A stretch of DNA of 64,000 nucleotides from Nematostella vectensis (taxonomy: Eukaryota; Cnidaria; Anthozoa; Actiniaria; Edwardsiidae), in the NCBI RefSeq assembly GCF_932526225.1, contig NC_064039.1, forward strand, positions 11,364,139-11,428,138, in the 5' to 3' direction. The notes beneath the pieces were generated by a model. It saw only the letters and a program-made list of their open reading frames with translations. It did not search any database and was not told where the DNA came from. Shown piece by piece: positions 46,901-55,600 of this stretch; the stretch's first letter is position 1; the number at the start of each line of letters is the position of its first letter. A program made the position numbers and the translations under genes.

Positions 46901-49900
46901 ACATATGTTATATCTTATTAGCTAAGACGTGTATGTTTTGAGTTCGAATATAATTTGACTGAATTAAATTCTTCCACATGTAATATTACAGAGTGTTCAA
47001 CCATCCCGATTTCGTCGGGATTCCACACATGTCCAATACTGTCATCACTCGAATTTCCCGAATCCCGACGCAACCTCGATAGGGATAGGAAAATCCCGAT
47101 TTTTGACGATTTTATGTCATTGTCTATTCAGTATGCAGTCCATATATTTTCCACCTTAATTTTTGAAGAAAACATTCAAAAAAGAGTGATAAAAATGGAT
47201 TATCAAAAGCTTTTTGCTCATTTTTTGTTTCGTGCCAACGCGCGGTAAATACCATGAACAATATCGCGGGCTCAGACAGAAGCGGCAAATACCATGAATT
47301 GTATCGCGATTTCACGAATTCTTTTTTATTTGGGGGGGGAGGGGAAAATTCGTGGCTGTCGAAGAAAAATCCCGATTTCTGAAGTTTCTAGGTTGGACAC
47401 ACTGTGATATTTTTTTGGGGATGAAACGAGCTACAAAGGTCAGTTTGAGATTAGTCCGATTAGTTTCACACTAGAAAGGTCGACTCAAACGCCAAGTACG
47501 TCTAGATACGCCTGTGATACGTGGTTATTTATGGAGACAAAGATGATATGGTTTTATTGCAGCAAGCAAGCGGTTGGTTCATAGACAATTCGAGTTATTT
47601 TTTTTACGCAGTGGCTATATGCCCGACAGTCGGGAAAGGTCCTCGATGGACTAAATGCCCGACGGTTTTCAATTTCTTCTATTAACCCAGTAAATGGTCC
47701 ACCTAGTAAGTTCAAAGTATTCTATATTTGATGAGAAAGGGTAAGCAAATCTGAATTGAGTTTTGGTGTCGGTATTGAATGTTTTCCGTCATCTATGTAC
47801 ACCATAACATTGTAATTTTAGTGACAGAAATTTTCTAGAACATGCTGCTTAATGTCGGCAGTTCTGAATTCACGAAAATATCACGGTAAATTGTTGACCT
47901 ATTGAGTATTGTATATTTGTTGGGAAAGTGCATGCGAATCTGAATTGAGCTTTGTAGTCGGAGTGAACTTTTTTCCTTGAGTGTATACACTATAAAATCG
48001 TTATCAAAGTGATACTTCGAGTTTTATTTGCTGCAACTGAATAGACAATGACATAAAATCGTCAAAAATCGGGATTTTCCTATCCCTATCGAGGTTGCGT
48101 CGAGATTCGGGAAATTCGAGTGATGACAGTATTGGACATGTGTGGAATCCCGACGAAATCGGGATGGTTGGACACTCTGTAATATTACATGTGGAAGAAT
48201 ATGATTCAGTCAAATTATAGTTATATCTCTTCGATATTCTAATGGGATATTCTAAACATCGGCGGGATAGTTCAAAATAAACTTGGATGCTCGACGCTGG
48301 ATGTCCTCAATCAGAGCTTTGTGCTTGCCTGTCGAAGGCGACCAAATGCAAGAAGCATACTCCAGGTGGGGCCTAACAAGGGTGCAGTCTAGCAGCTATC
48401 TTGTAGTTGGGTCGAGGATGTCAGAACAGACCCGCTTCACTAGTCCAAGCACCCTGTTTGCTTTTGCGCACATAGGCCCGATGTGAGGACCCCAAGACAG
48501 ATTGCCAGATTGCCATTCGCGTAAGATAATTTTTTTGTATTAAAGAACAAAAACTACAAGCTCAAAACTTGCATGTAACTGATGGATTTACACCTCGACT
48601 GTTTATTATTGTTCTGCTGAGAGGTGGAATAGAAATTGGAGGTGAAAAATTGAAGCAAAAGTTTTCAATTTTGAAATGTCTTCTGTGCGCAGGAATGACG
48701 CACGGGAATGACGCCACGGGCTCGCGCTGTTGTGAAGTTTTTTTTATTGCTTTTTCTTTCACGTTTCAGGATAAATTCCATAAAATTATATTGATGATAA
48801 TTCTATAAATGAAATCAAACATTCTTTATGTACCTTCTAAGCGATTTGAAAACTTGTTGTTTGTTTGAGGGGTTATTAAGCAGAAGAAAAGCGAATTTTG
48901 ATGCACAAAAATGTTCACAGGACAGATATCACTTTGGCTGGACGTTATCGACTGATATTTGTCCTGTGAAAATGTGCACGTGACCCGTATTGACTAATGA
49001 GCGCGCGTGAAAATTCATCACTGGGACACTGGATATAATGACTCATAGTGAGTAGCGAAAAAGCAGGAGAAAAACCCACTTAAAGAGAAAGAGACAAAAA
49101 ACCTTTATTCAAATTCGAAAAATTTGGTTCACAATCTTTATCGTTTATCTGTGCGCGCTGCAAACACCGATTGCATGCGCTCGCGTACGCACTAAAAAAC
49201 ACGCCATTTCAAACTTTGTAAAAAACTGTTTTCGTTGTATGTGTTGTATTACTGAGAATTATTAAAATCATATTTTTGAAAGAAGTATGAGAGTGGATCT
49301 ATACTAAAACAATTAGACTACTCGTTCTCGTTTTCTATGAGTCATATTGGCAACTCGGCGCTACGCGCCTCGTTGACTATCTGTTGACACATAGAAAACT
49401 CGAACTCGTAGTCTAATTGTTAAAAAGAAAAATCGGCCATGTCACACGTACGTTTTTTCTCTCGCGAGCGACCTGTTTCGCAAAAATATTGTTGCCGGTC
49501 GCACGCGCATTTTTTTGCGTGTGACACCCCCCTTTGCAACTCGTTTTGCATTTCTCAAAGTCGCACGAAAAGTAGAACGCTACTTTCTGCAACAAATTGT
49601 TTCAAGAAAAACTTCACGTGTGACAGGGCGCGTGCGACCTGAAACAATTTTTTTAAGAGACAAGCTGCAGCCGAAAAATCTACGTGTGACAGGGCTTTAA
49701 TTGTTAAATAGAAAACTCGAACTCTCAAGGCCCTGTCACACGTACGTTTTTTCTCTTACCTGTCTCGCAAAAACATTGTTGCAGGTCGCACAAATTTCTT
49801 CAAGTCGCAGCAAAAAGTTGACGCGTGACATGGTTTTTGCAACAATTTTTTTGCGAAACAGGTCGCAAGAGAAAAAACGTATGTGTGACAGGGCCTTTAG

Positions 49901-50470
49901 TCTAATTTTTAAGTAGAAGAGACTGGTTCGGAAATACGAGGTACAAAAGGTTATGCCATTATTATTTTTTTAAGCGAGATAGTTTTAAGTCAACAAAGAT
50001 ATAGTTTCAAAGATACAATGGTAGCGGTCTCAAATATCTGTCCATAGATCTAGTTTTATTACACAAAAGCTCTTTTATTCCCATTCTCATTGTGTTTGTT
50101 ACCTTTAAATGATTTATGTAAGATATTTTTTTAAAGAAATCCTAAATTTTGGGCTGCACTATTTCTTAATAGTTTGTGAATTTATACATTGTTCGAAGTA
50201 ATTCTGGCACGAAAGAAAGAAAGAAAGAATGCTCTGACAAAGACAAACATATGTTTGGGGACTCTATCGCTTATTATTGGCTCGGTGGCTTGTGTTCATT
50301 ATGTTTCATCATAACGGGTAGGTATCTTTAAGATACACGGCTTCTTCTTTCTTGCTTTCCAAAAAATTCTCTATTTCTTATATACTTTTCTGAACAAATG
50401 AACTACCTTAATCATAATGCCTTTATAACACGAATCGATATTTAGAACCATTGTTAGCCTCACCTTCCAT
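28945..50470 (-). CDS. Group II PLP-dependent decarboxylase, bacterial tyrosine decarboxylase-like, copy A (14 exons)
   Basis: Predicted pyridoxal-phosphate amino-acid decarboxylase. Coding exons, 5' to 3': 50470-50464, 46875-46668, 46027-45880, 44473-44309, 42666-42424, 41710-41473, 41187-41048, 40979-40605, 40247-40032, 38762-38517, 38292-38161, 37785-37489, 29998-29798 and 29184-28945. Every intron is GT-AG and all phases agree, giving 951 residues from MEENPIAKSK to GSVVNGTA. Landmarks shared with bacterial tyrosine decarboxylases in order: [56 protein letters not shown], the PLP-lysine motif TIDPHKSGFCPYPGGA and EGSKPGAAAAG. The catalytic core fills roughly residues 1-600; the ~330-residue C-terminal part has no function I recognise. 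The 7-bp first exon rests on consensus and phase only. Intron 1 is long; a LINE, a TTAA element and a 1.6 kb minisatellite occupy other introns. Substrate specificity cannot be read. Confidence 0.88.
30710..30870 (-). mobile_element. Penelope-like terminal fragment with degenerate hammerhead motif
   Basis: Resembles 57,960-58,240: both contain 'agtgctcaatac', 'tagagcggtgtata/gcggggtata' and 'cctgtttcgtggtt'. On the minus strand 30,801-30,834 reads CTAATGAGTAACCACGAAAC, a hammerhead-type core with CTGATGA changed to CTAATGA. It is followed by a TA-rich stretch, as in the other copy. Remnant only, no coding part adjacent. Confidence 0.55.
31709..31833 (+). other. Possible coding remnant of a DNA transposon protein
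   Basis: After a 'tttttag' acceptor-like site the plus strand reads EIEDESIDAFSKGFITNKNF then VTDYLHYLKDLEFKKKKRQG and a stop. The pattern resembles a fragment I associate with repeated cnidarian transposon-encoded proteins, but I cannot name the family. It lies between the decarboxylase exons and beside the 3' end of the LINE. Confidence 0.3.
31945..36270 (-). mobile_element. CR1/L2-like LINE, degenerate, about 4.3 kb
   Basis: Non-LTR retrotransposon inserted in the decarboxylase intron between exons 29,998-29,798 and 37,785-37,489. ORF1 lies at about 36,260-35,210 and includes an SGNH-hydrolase-like piece (HVGTNDLKN). An APE endonuclease follows at 34,992-34,163 (INETWLDSTKSD, VTWYRPPNS, LLGDINCN, SDHSLIYNF). 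Reverse transcriptase occupies 33,470-32,707 (MNNYRPISIIPVVAKVFERI, SGFRCLHST, YADDTHL), with a C-terminal piece at 32,475-32,158. The 3' end runs into (TAC)n at 31,948-31,963, a simple-repeat tail as in CR1/L2 elements. It is dead: frames are broken, and RT motif A reads FLGLKKVFD where FLDLKKAFD is expected, so the catalytic aspartate is lost. Clade assignment rests on the ORF1 type and tail. Confidence 0.85.
34436..34672 (-). repeat. Internal transposed duplication in the LINE
   Basis: About 150 bp of RT-domain sequence (source 32,710-32,868) recurs at 34,468-34,616 inside the endonuclease region, nearly identical and in the same orientation. It is bracketed by a direct repeat of endonuclease sequence 'acattctcggcatctagctt' + 'accaattaaagc' (34,431-34,462 and 34,637-34,668). 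Confidence 0.85.
36280..36665 (+). pseudogene. Acidic Glu/Asp/Ser-rich coding remnant
   Basis: The plus strand is open in one frame for about 125 codons: DDKEREGEAEVGDEG, a long E/K run, then SSSEDESDESDESDDSDKSD and TTRSGRTQARTRG before a G-run. There is no ATG near the front and no recognised domain. A tail of the form T-R-S-G-R is common in transposon-encoded cnidarian proteins, so this may be a transposon remnant. A cellular origin is possible. Confidence 0.35.
36655..36826 (+). mobile_element. MITE-like element bracketed by G and C runs, copy 1
   Basis: Begins 'gcgtacac' + G-run + 'tgcagggggcgcacccccct' and ends with a C-run + 'aaccaatcc' + 'aagtacgcgcc'. The terminal 'gcgtac...gtacgc' motifs are inverted. 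The copy at 61,505-61,682 has the same order and orientation. Confidence 0.75.
37199..37379. mobile_element. 181-bp foldback MITE with TA target site
   Basis: Starts CCCTGCTAGCAGAG and ends CTCTGCTAGCAGGG, flanked by TA on both sides (37,197-37,198 and 37,380-37,381). The arms are complementary almost to the centre (outer 'cctgtttgtttct', inner 'ctctgttctttcgcgttctc'). A TA target site suggests a Tc1/mariner-type element. It sits about 110 bp downstream of the decarboxylase exon ending at 37,489. Confidence 0.85.
38804..39808. mobile_element. TTAA-flanked inverted-repeat element (piggyBac-like, non-autonomous)
   Basis: Left boundary TTAA (38,804-38,807) then CACATTGACCCC; right boundary GGAGTCAATGGG then TTAA (39,805-39,808). 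The paralogous intron in copy B (about 54,725-54,750) continues straight from 'tacgctttgccac' to 'tttagtaaacagccct' without the element, so it is an empty-site control. Internal sequence matches the repeat at 1-523. No transposase frame. Confidence 0.88.
39845..40076 (-). repeat. ~57-bp tandem array derived from a decarboxylase splice donor
   Basis: About four units of 'cagaatacgggtcctcatgt' + 'ccctacctgagcaagcccct' + 'tgttaggcctgtt' lie immediately beyond the 3' end of the exon 40,247-40,032. The last unit overlaps the exon: 'cctgagcgagctcctcgtta' + 'gtcctgttcagaatacgggt' encodes TRILNRTNEELAQ and includes the donor CTCAG|GTAGGG. Diverged copies of the array are also next to copy B exon 55,119-54,904 (about 54,785-54,903), so the array predates the gene duplication. 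Confidence 0.85.
42667..44285 (-). repeat. Minisatellite, 31-33 bp unit, ~50 copies, derived from a splice acceptor
   Basis: On the minus strand the unit is 'gttcctttctattccag' + '(gg)caatgggtcatat'. The unit abutting the exon at 42,666 is the real 3' splice site: TTCTATTCCAG|GGAATGGGTCATATTG encodes GMGHI. The array fills the intron between exons 44,473-44,309 and 42,666-42,424, so dozens of polypyrimidine-AG acceptors precede the authentic one. It lacks stop codons in all three minus frames over long stretches. Confidence 0.95.
44717..44812. repeat. Short inverted repeat
   Basis: 'ggggaatttagtgattaaat' + 'gtccccgcaacc' is mirrored by its complement ending at 44,812, with about 30 bp of spacer. 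Related 'gagggaaatttagaa' motifs occur at 45,240-45,420. Intron of copy A. Confidence 0.7.
45497..45775. mobile_element. Foldback MITE, ~280 bp
   Basis: Left arm 'cgctataaaagggaaagctc' + 'ctcccactcccggctcgaat' + 'ttgcaattataa' is complementary to the right arm (about 45,705-45,765), and outer flanks 'aaacacgaggttc' and 'gaaccttgtgttt' also pair. The inner 'gctagcagtcacaaat' also finds its complement 'atttgtgaccgctagc'. It lies about 100 bp downstream of exon 46,027-45,880. Confidence 0.8.
46955..48220. mobile_element. Inverted duplication carrying a hAT-like MITE end
   Basis: 46,955-47,133 is repeated in reverse at 48,028-48,217 with about 95% identity ('ttcttccacatgtaatatta', 'ctatccctatcgaggttgcg'). 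Inside the arms is a CAGAGTGTTCAACC end, facing GGTTGGACACACTG at about 47,390-47,404. These termini and the approximate 8-bp flanks (taatatta / tgatattt) resemble hAT elements. The right arm ends in GGTTGGACACTCTG followed by taatatta. Located in intron 1 of copy A. Confidence 0.65.
48265..48515 (-). pseudogene. LINE reverse transcriptase C-terminal fragment
   Basis: The minus strand reads NLSWGPHIGPMCAKANRVLG, LVKRVCSDILDPTT, then after a TAG LLDCTLVRPHLEYASCIWSP and STGKHKALIEDIQRRASKFI. This is the conserved post-RT segment of non-LTR retrotransposons. It is truncated at both ends, interrupted by a stop, and located in intron 1 of copy A. Confidence 0.8.
49309..49420. repeat. Inverted repeat, 30-bp arms
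   Basis: 'caattagactactcgttctc' + 'gttttctatg' pairs with 'catagaaaactcgaactcgt' + 'agtctaattg' across about 50 bp. Fragments of the arm ('tagaaaactcgaact') recur at 49,708, suggesting later insertions split a larger element. Confidence 0.75.
49436..49699. mobile_element. MITE of the ggccctgtcacac family, longer copy
   Basis: Starts 'ggccatgtcacacgtacgtt' and ends 'acgtgtgacagggct'. Internal sequence alternates 'gtgtgac' and 'gtcacac' motifs with 'gcgacctgtttcgcaaaaat'. It appears related to, but longer and more diverged than, the copy at 49,731-49,897. Confidence 0.6.
49731..49897. mobile_element. MITE of the ggccctgtcacac family, compact copy
   Basis: Termini 'ggccctgtcacacgtacgtt' + 'ttttctct' and the near-perfect complement 'agagaaaaaacgtatgtgtg' + 'acagggcc' at 49,869-49,897. 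Length about 167 bp. A target duplication was not resolved. Confidence 0.8.
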
Positions 50471-51840
50471 CTTGAAAATGCAGCTAACTTGGAGCACGCG
50501 TCCTCGTCTGAGAGATAGCCCTCAAGTGAGCCGGGTGATTTCAGGGAGTGCCTTTATACTCCTTGTGCTCTGACCTTTTATCATTTAAGCAGTTTGAGGT
50601 AAGTCCGATAAGTCTGGAGCACGCCGTGTTAGGCTTTAAAGGTTTAGAGGTTTCACACTAGAAAGGGGTACTCAAGCGTGGTTATTTATGGTGACAAAGA
50701 TGGTATGGTTTTAGTACATCAAGATTACACGTCCCTGCGTATTTACAAAATAATCAATGAAGTCACAATGAGGTAACTTTAAGCAAAAACTCTAAGCAAC
50801 TTTTAAAACTTAACTGCGCATGCTCAAAGAGCGCGTGACTACAACATTTTCCTTTAAACGAAATAACGAATAGAAATAAATGGTGTCTAAACCAAGGGGT
50901 GAAAATGGCATGTAGTTTCGAAGAACATTCAAGAGTTTAAATTGTCAAATAAAATGAGACCATGATGGTCTCTTGGTATATACTAATAGCATATATAGTT
51001 AGAGTAAAACAATGATAATATCCCGTAATCTCAATATCAGATATCAGTGATAATGTTCGGTATCGCGAGTTTGAACTGTCCATAGTTTGAACTACCGACT
51101 GTATAAAAAGATACAGCTACAAAGATATAGTTTCACATATACTGTAGTGGGTAGTCTCAAATATCTGTCTCTATGTTTAGTTATATTAGACAACTAGGGC
51201 TCTTTGAAGAAAACTTACGTTTACCACCTACGAACTCTTTACTTCAGAGTAGAAAGCTTTCTTGTCTGGAACCAAGAATGCTGAACAGGACTAAATATAC
51301 CTGCAGCCATAACCTGCTGCGCATACCCAAAGCTCTTCAAGCTCTCAAGTAGACTGAGTATGCTCCCATTGTTTGCTCTCATTGTAGATTGCCCATCTCT
51401 GCTCAACCATACCCAATGATCAGACCTTTTTCACGATGCGCGCGTCCAAAATGCCACAGACTGGCGGGCCTTAGCTGATCCAAAATGATGCGGACAAAGG
51501 GGAATTTGACTCTAGCGCCAAAACTCTGCAAAAGAAGCACTCTGGCAGCTTTTTCTATAGCTTCGTCTCTACTTTGTACGCTATCTTAGATCAGCTGTGG
51601 GCAGCCAGTCTGTGGCATTTTGGATGCGCGCGCAACATGGCGAAAACGGTCTATTAAGCTCTCAAGTACGTTGTTTTTGGTATTCCCATCTTTTGGCGAT
51701 CTTTGTATACATCAGAATAAAAGGCTTTTCTTGTCTGGAACCAAGAATGCTTGACAGGACTAAAAATATCTGCTGCCAAGCTCTCAAGTACATTGTTTTT
51801 CTTATTCCCATATCTTGGCGTTCTTTGTAAACATGTAGAA
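49990..51840. repeat. Diverged direct duplications around the copy A first exon
   Basis: Three repeat pairs: 49,995-50,085 with 51,115-51,205 ('aaagatatagtttcaaagat', 'gtctcaaatatctgtc'); 47,440-47,550 with 50,588-50,720 ('gtttcacactagaaagg', 'gtggttatttatggtgacaa'); and 51,657-51,715 with 51,779-51,837 ('agctctcaagtacattgttt', 'ttggcgttctttgta'). The motif 'cttttcttgtctggaaccaa' also occurs twice (51,260 and 51,725). No coding content apart from the 7-bp exon at 50,464-50,470. Confidence 0.65.
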
Positions 51841-52330
51841 GAGTCACAGACAGCCCAAGGCTTCTGTCGTTTTTAAGTCGTGGATACGCGAAGTGTAGGG
51901 ACGACTTTTTGCGGTTAGTAGGGATATGTCACTCGTACGCGACTCAAATGTAACCCAGAACCAATCAGTTTCGTAACAATCCCCCTCTATTAACTATGTT
52001 TTGACTTATAAGACCCCGTCCCAACGAATCCCTCCGTTTCGCCGTTCTTTCGGGTACCGAAAACGGAGGCTTTCGAAAAACCTCCACAATCGGCCCAAGC
52101 CCAAAGCTAATGTAAAACTCATTTTCTGGAAATGTAGAACTAAGGATATAATATCCCGTGGCCATGTAATTCCTTTTACTGTACGCTTGGTTTGTGCAAT
52201 CTATGGTCAAACTAATACAAAAGAGAGCACTTGATAATGTGATCTAAAGTGTGTTCCAAGTATGATGACTAAAGTCATAATGTGCAAGCACGTTTACTAG
52301 TGCGGAGTGCGGAGTGCTAATAACCGGGAC
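50480..52330. other. 5' flank of decarboxylase copy A, no other gene seen
   Basis: Contains the presumed promoter of copy A on the minus strand, then duplicated AT-rich sequence. It ends near 52,330, where similarity to the 3' flank of copy A (about 28,600) begins, marking the right-hand unit of the tandem duplication. Confidence 0.45.
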
Positions 52331-52616
52331 TAAAAAAACACTAGTTGATTCATTGTTTGAGTTTACATCTTTTATTGCCCTTTTCAGCCGGGGACAGTCT
52401 TGTCATCATTGCGACGAATCTGGAAAAGATTGCAAACGCGCTTAGCCAGTCAGAAAGTAGCATTTTTAATAGACCACTTGGTGAATTACGGACTCACAGC
52501 CTTCATATAAAGCCAAAAGTAGGAAGCGGAATATGATTTCAATTTGATATCCTAGTGTGGCCTTATCCTTTGCAAAAGGTAAGCACACGAAAGACCAAAT
52601 CTCTAGACTCGCCTTT

Positions 52617-55600
52617 TCAAGCTATTCCGTTAACGACACTTCCGTCAAACCAGATCTTCTTAGCGATATCGATCTTGGTTCTTATCTCGGCTCCTCCTTC
52701 GATTTTCATTCTCACTTCGTACTGTGATTTGTCCAGGGGGTCCACGATCGCATTGCCAGACGTCTGGGGGGTCCCAGAGAATGGCATCTCGATCTCCAGC
52801 GCGTACAGCGTACAGCGCTTAACTCGACGAGCTGGTATTCGCAGAAAAACGGTGATAATGATTATAATAGTTTATGGCTCAAACAATACGTATTAACTCA
52901 AACTATACGTATTATGGCAACTCACAAGAAAAACTGATGAATGAATAGCTTCGACAAACTAGAATCAGGAGCAGCCAGATCTATAAAGATGCCGATTTGA
53001 GGAAGAGCAGATACATAGCATTTGATAGTACCTGCAGGAAGTCCGGCTGTTTGGTCGGGATGTGCATGATGAAGGCCTTGTAAGCCGAGCCATACATGAA
53101 CTATCTGCTAAATTCTGGATATTTCTTCACCGTATGATCGAAGTGATCAAATCTGGCCACGTCTACCACCCTGACCGTCGTCCGCATAAACGGCGCCTTC
53201 CCCTCCGTTGGCAAGCCGTAGTAGCAGTCAACCTACACATGGGACAATGCAGAGCACTCTTCATTAACTTCGCGTGACTATAACGGCTAATAAAAGGTTG
53301 ATCCCTGATACTTCAGATTTTTGGAGAGGAAATCTTATTGGTTAGTAAAATTAAAAGGGATAACATGCAGATTTCACCCTTCCTATATGGCTGACCAGCT
53401 AGAATGCGAGAGTGAGGAATGAAATAATTTTTTTCCCACAATACTGTTATGGATAAATCACTGCAATCACTGAGTGAAAAATAATTAAATTTGTCATTAC
53501 ACCAAGACTTAGTACCTTGACTTCTGGTTCATGTCTGCCAGTGTTCCCTTCGTCGAAGTCGTACAACAGAAGATCATGGAGACGTTTCTGTTCCACGCTA
53601 CGCAGGGTCAGTGGCTTAGCATGCTGAGCGGCCGCGTCTACCACAGCCTCCCCCTCCGCTGAGTTGAAGAACTGGATCTTGAAAGCCGCGCAGTACTGGT
53701 GCGAAACCGCCGGAAACTGACCGGCGTAGTAGCAAATCATGTGCTTGTTCTTTCTATTACCCGACAGCTGACCAGTGGTGATGAATTCATGGTGGACGCT
53801 CGGGTCTGTCCCCTACAAAGTTGATTAAACATTAATGTGTTTCTTTGCAAGACAGGGTGTTACCACAATTCCAATCGTTTTTATTCGCGCGTTTAAAGTA
53901 TTGCTTTAAGTTTCTGATTTGAGAAGGAAAGAGTATAGGTAGGATAAAACGAGCAACAAAATAACCCAAATTGCCTCGCAAAAAAGTTTAAAAAGGTTTG
54001 TTGCAGAAAACAAGTTCGTTCTACTTCATCTGTTTTTACCGTTCCAATGGCATTAAGGATGGCGTTCCTCATGATGGCGCCCAGATCATCCACGAAGTCG
54101 ATAGAGGTCGCCCACGGATCCATGCACGTAGTGATGATGTACTTGATGCCTGTCGTGTCATACGGGTCGAGCTGCAGGGAAAAATCACAACTTTAATCTC
54201 GATTCCAGAGGCTTGAAGTCCTAAACTTTTGATAATTAGGGTTTTAGAATCCTTTGGTGTTTATGGTTCTTTTTGGTTAGATGATAGGTATATTGGAAGA
54301 ATCATAGTTTTGTCTGTCGGTGCGATGCTTGAGAAACCTAGAAACCCATGCAACCTATGATTTTAGCCCTTCGAAGGCCGCAAACATTTTCTTCAACAGT
54401 ACTATCATAACTGGAAATCCCTACCCCATATTTAATCTCCTATACTCACTCCGAGGCGTTTCTTGTACTTTCTAAGCGAGATGCTGTGTTCGTGATGGGC
54501 GTAAGTGGACGCGGTGACGAGCATGGGTAAGCGATACGAAGACACACGATCATCACTCATACACAGATCCTTGAACACCGCCTGTACCAGGTCATTGCAC
54601 AAATTCACGTCCGAGTTGTTCTTCAGGTTGAAGGAGAAGCATGGAATCATGGTATCGGGGCCAATCTCGCGAAGATATTCCATGGCTTCTGCATCCTATG
54701 AATACGGACACCAACATGTAGGTTACGCTTTGCCACTTTAGTAAACAGCCCTGTTTAGTATGCAGGTCCTTGTGTACCACATACCCAAGCAGGCTCCCCC
54801 CTACCTGAGCGAGTTTCTTGTTAGGCCATTTCCGAATACGGGTTTGCATTTGCCTAACTAAGCAAGTTCCTTGTTAGGCCTTTTGAGAATACGGGTCCTC
54901 TACCTGAGCGAGCTCCTCGTTAGTCCTGTTCAGAATACGGGTCCTCATGAACTTGATGTGCTCCACTCGGGTGCGGTCTGGTGGTAAAGGTTTGGTGGGA
55001 ACCACAAAGAAGGGGTCATCGTCCTGTCCCAGGCAGGTCCACAGGCAGTACAACAGCTTGGAGGTGAATGTGCACTCAGCCAAGATACGACCGTAGCCGT
55101 TCTTATGCAGGCCTACAACCTGAAGATGTATAGCATAGCCACAGATCAATATTACATCAGGACACGAATCGGTTTAAAAGTTGCAATCCATTTGTACCAT
55201 TTTTTTTTATTTATCATAAAGGTCTAATCCACTGCCATTTTTCGAGGATCGTAGAACTCACCCTGTGAGCCATGATGATTCCCGCCGCGGCAGCGCCAGG
55301 CTTGGACCCCTCAATACCCACATCCCCAAGGTTCAGTGATCCATGTAAGTACGACACTTTGTTAGTGATGCCCAAGAAGCTGTTGATGCGCTTGTCGCGG
55401 TAACAGATCGCTCCTCCGGGATAGGGACAGAAGCCGCTCTTATGTGGGTCAATCGTGATCGTATCTAAGTGTGGAATTGCAGAGAGCTGCTTGGTGGTGT
55501 AGTTACTCAGATGCATCTCTGGAACGAACCATTCCGGGTATTCTCCGCCGTCGTCTTCTGGTTTTGGTGGGGTCCGCAACATCGTGCAGAAGTAACCTCC

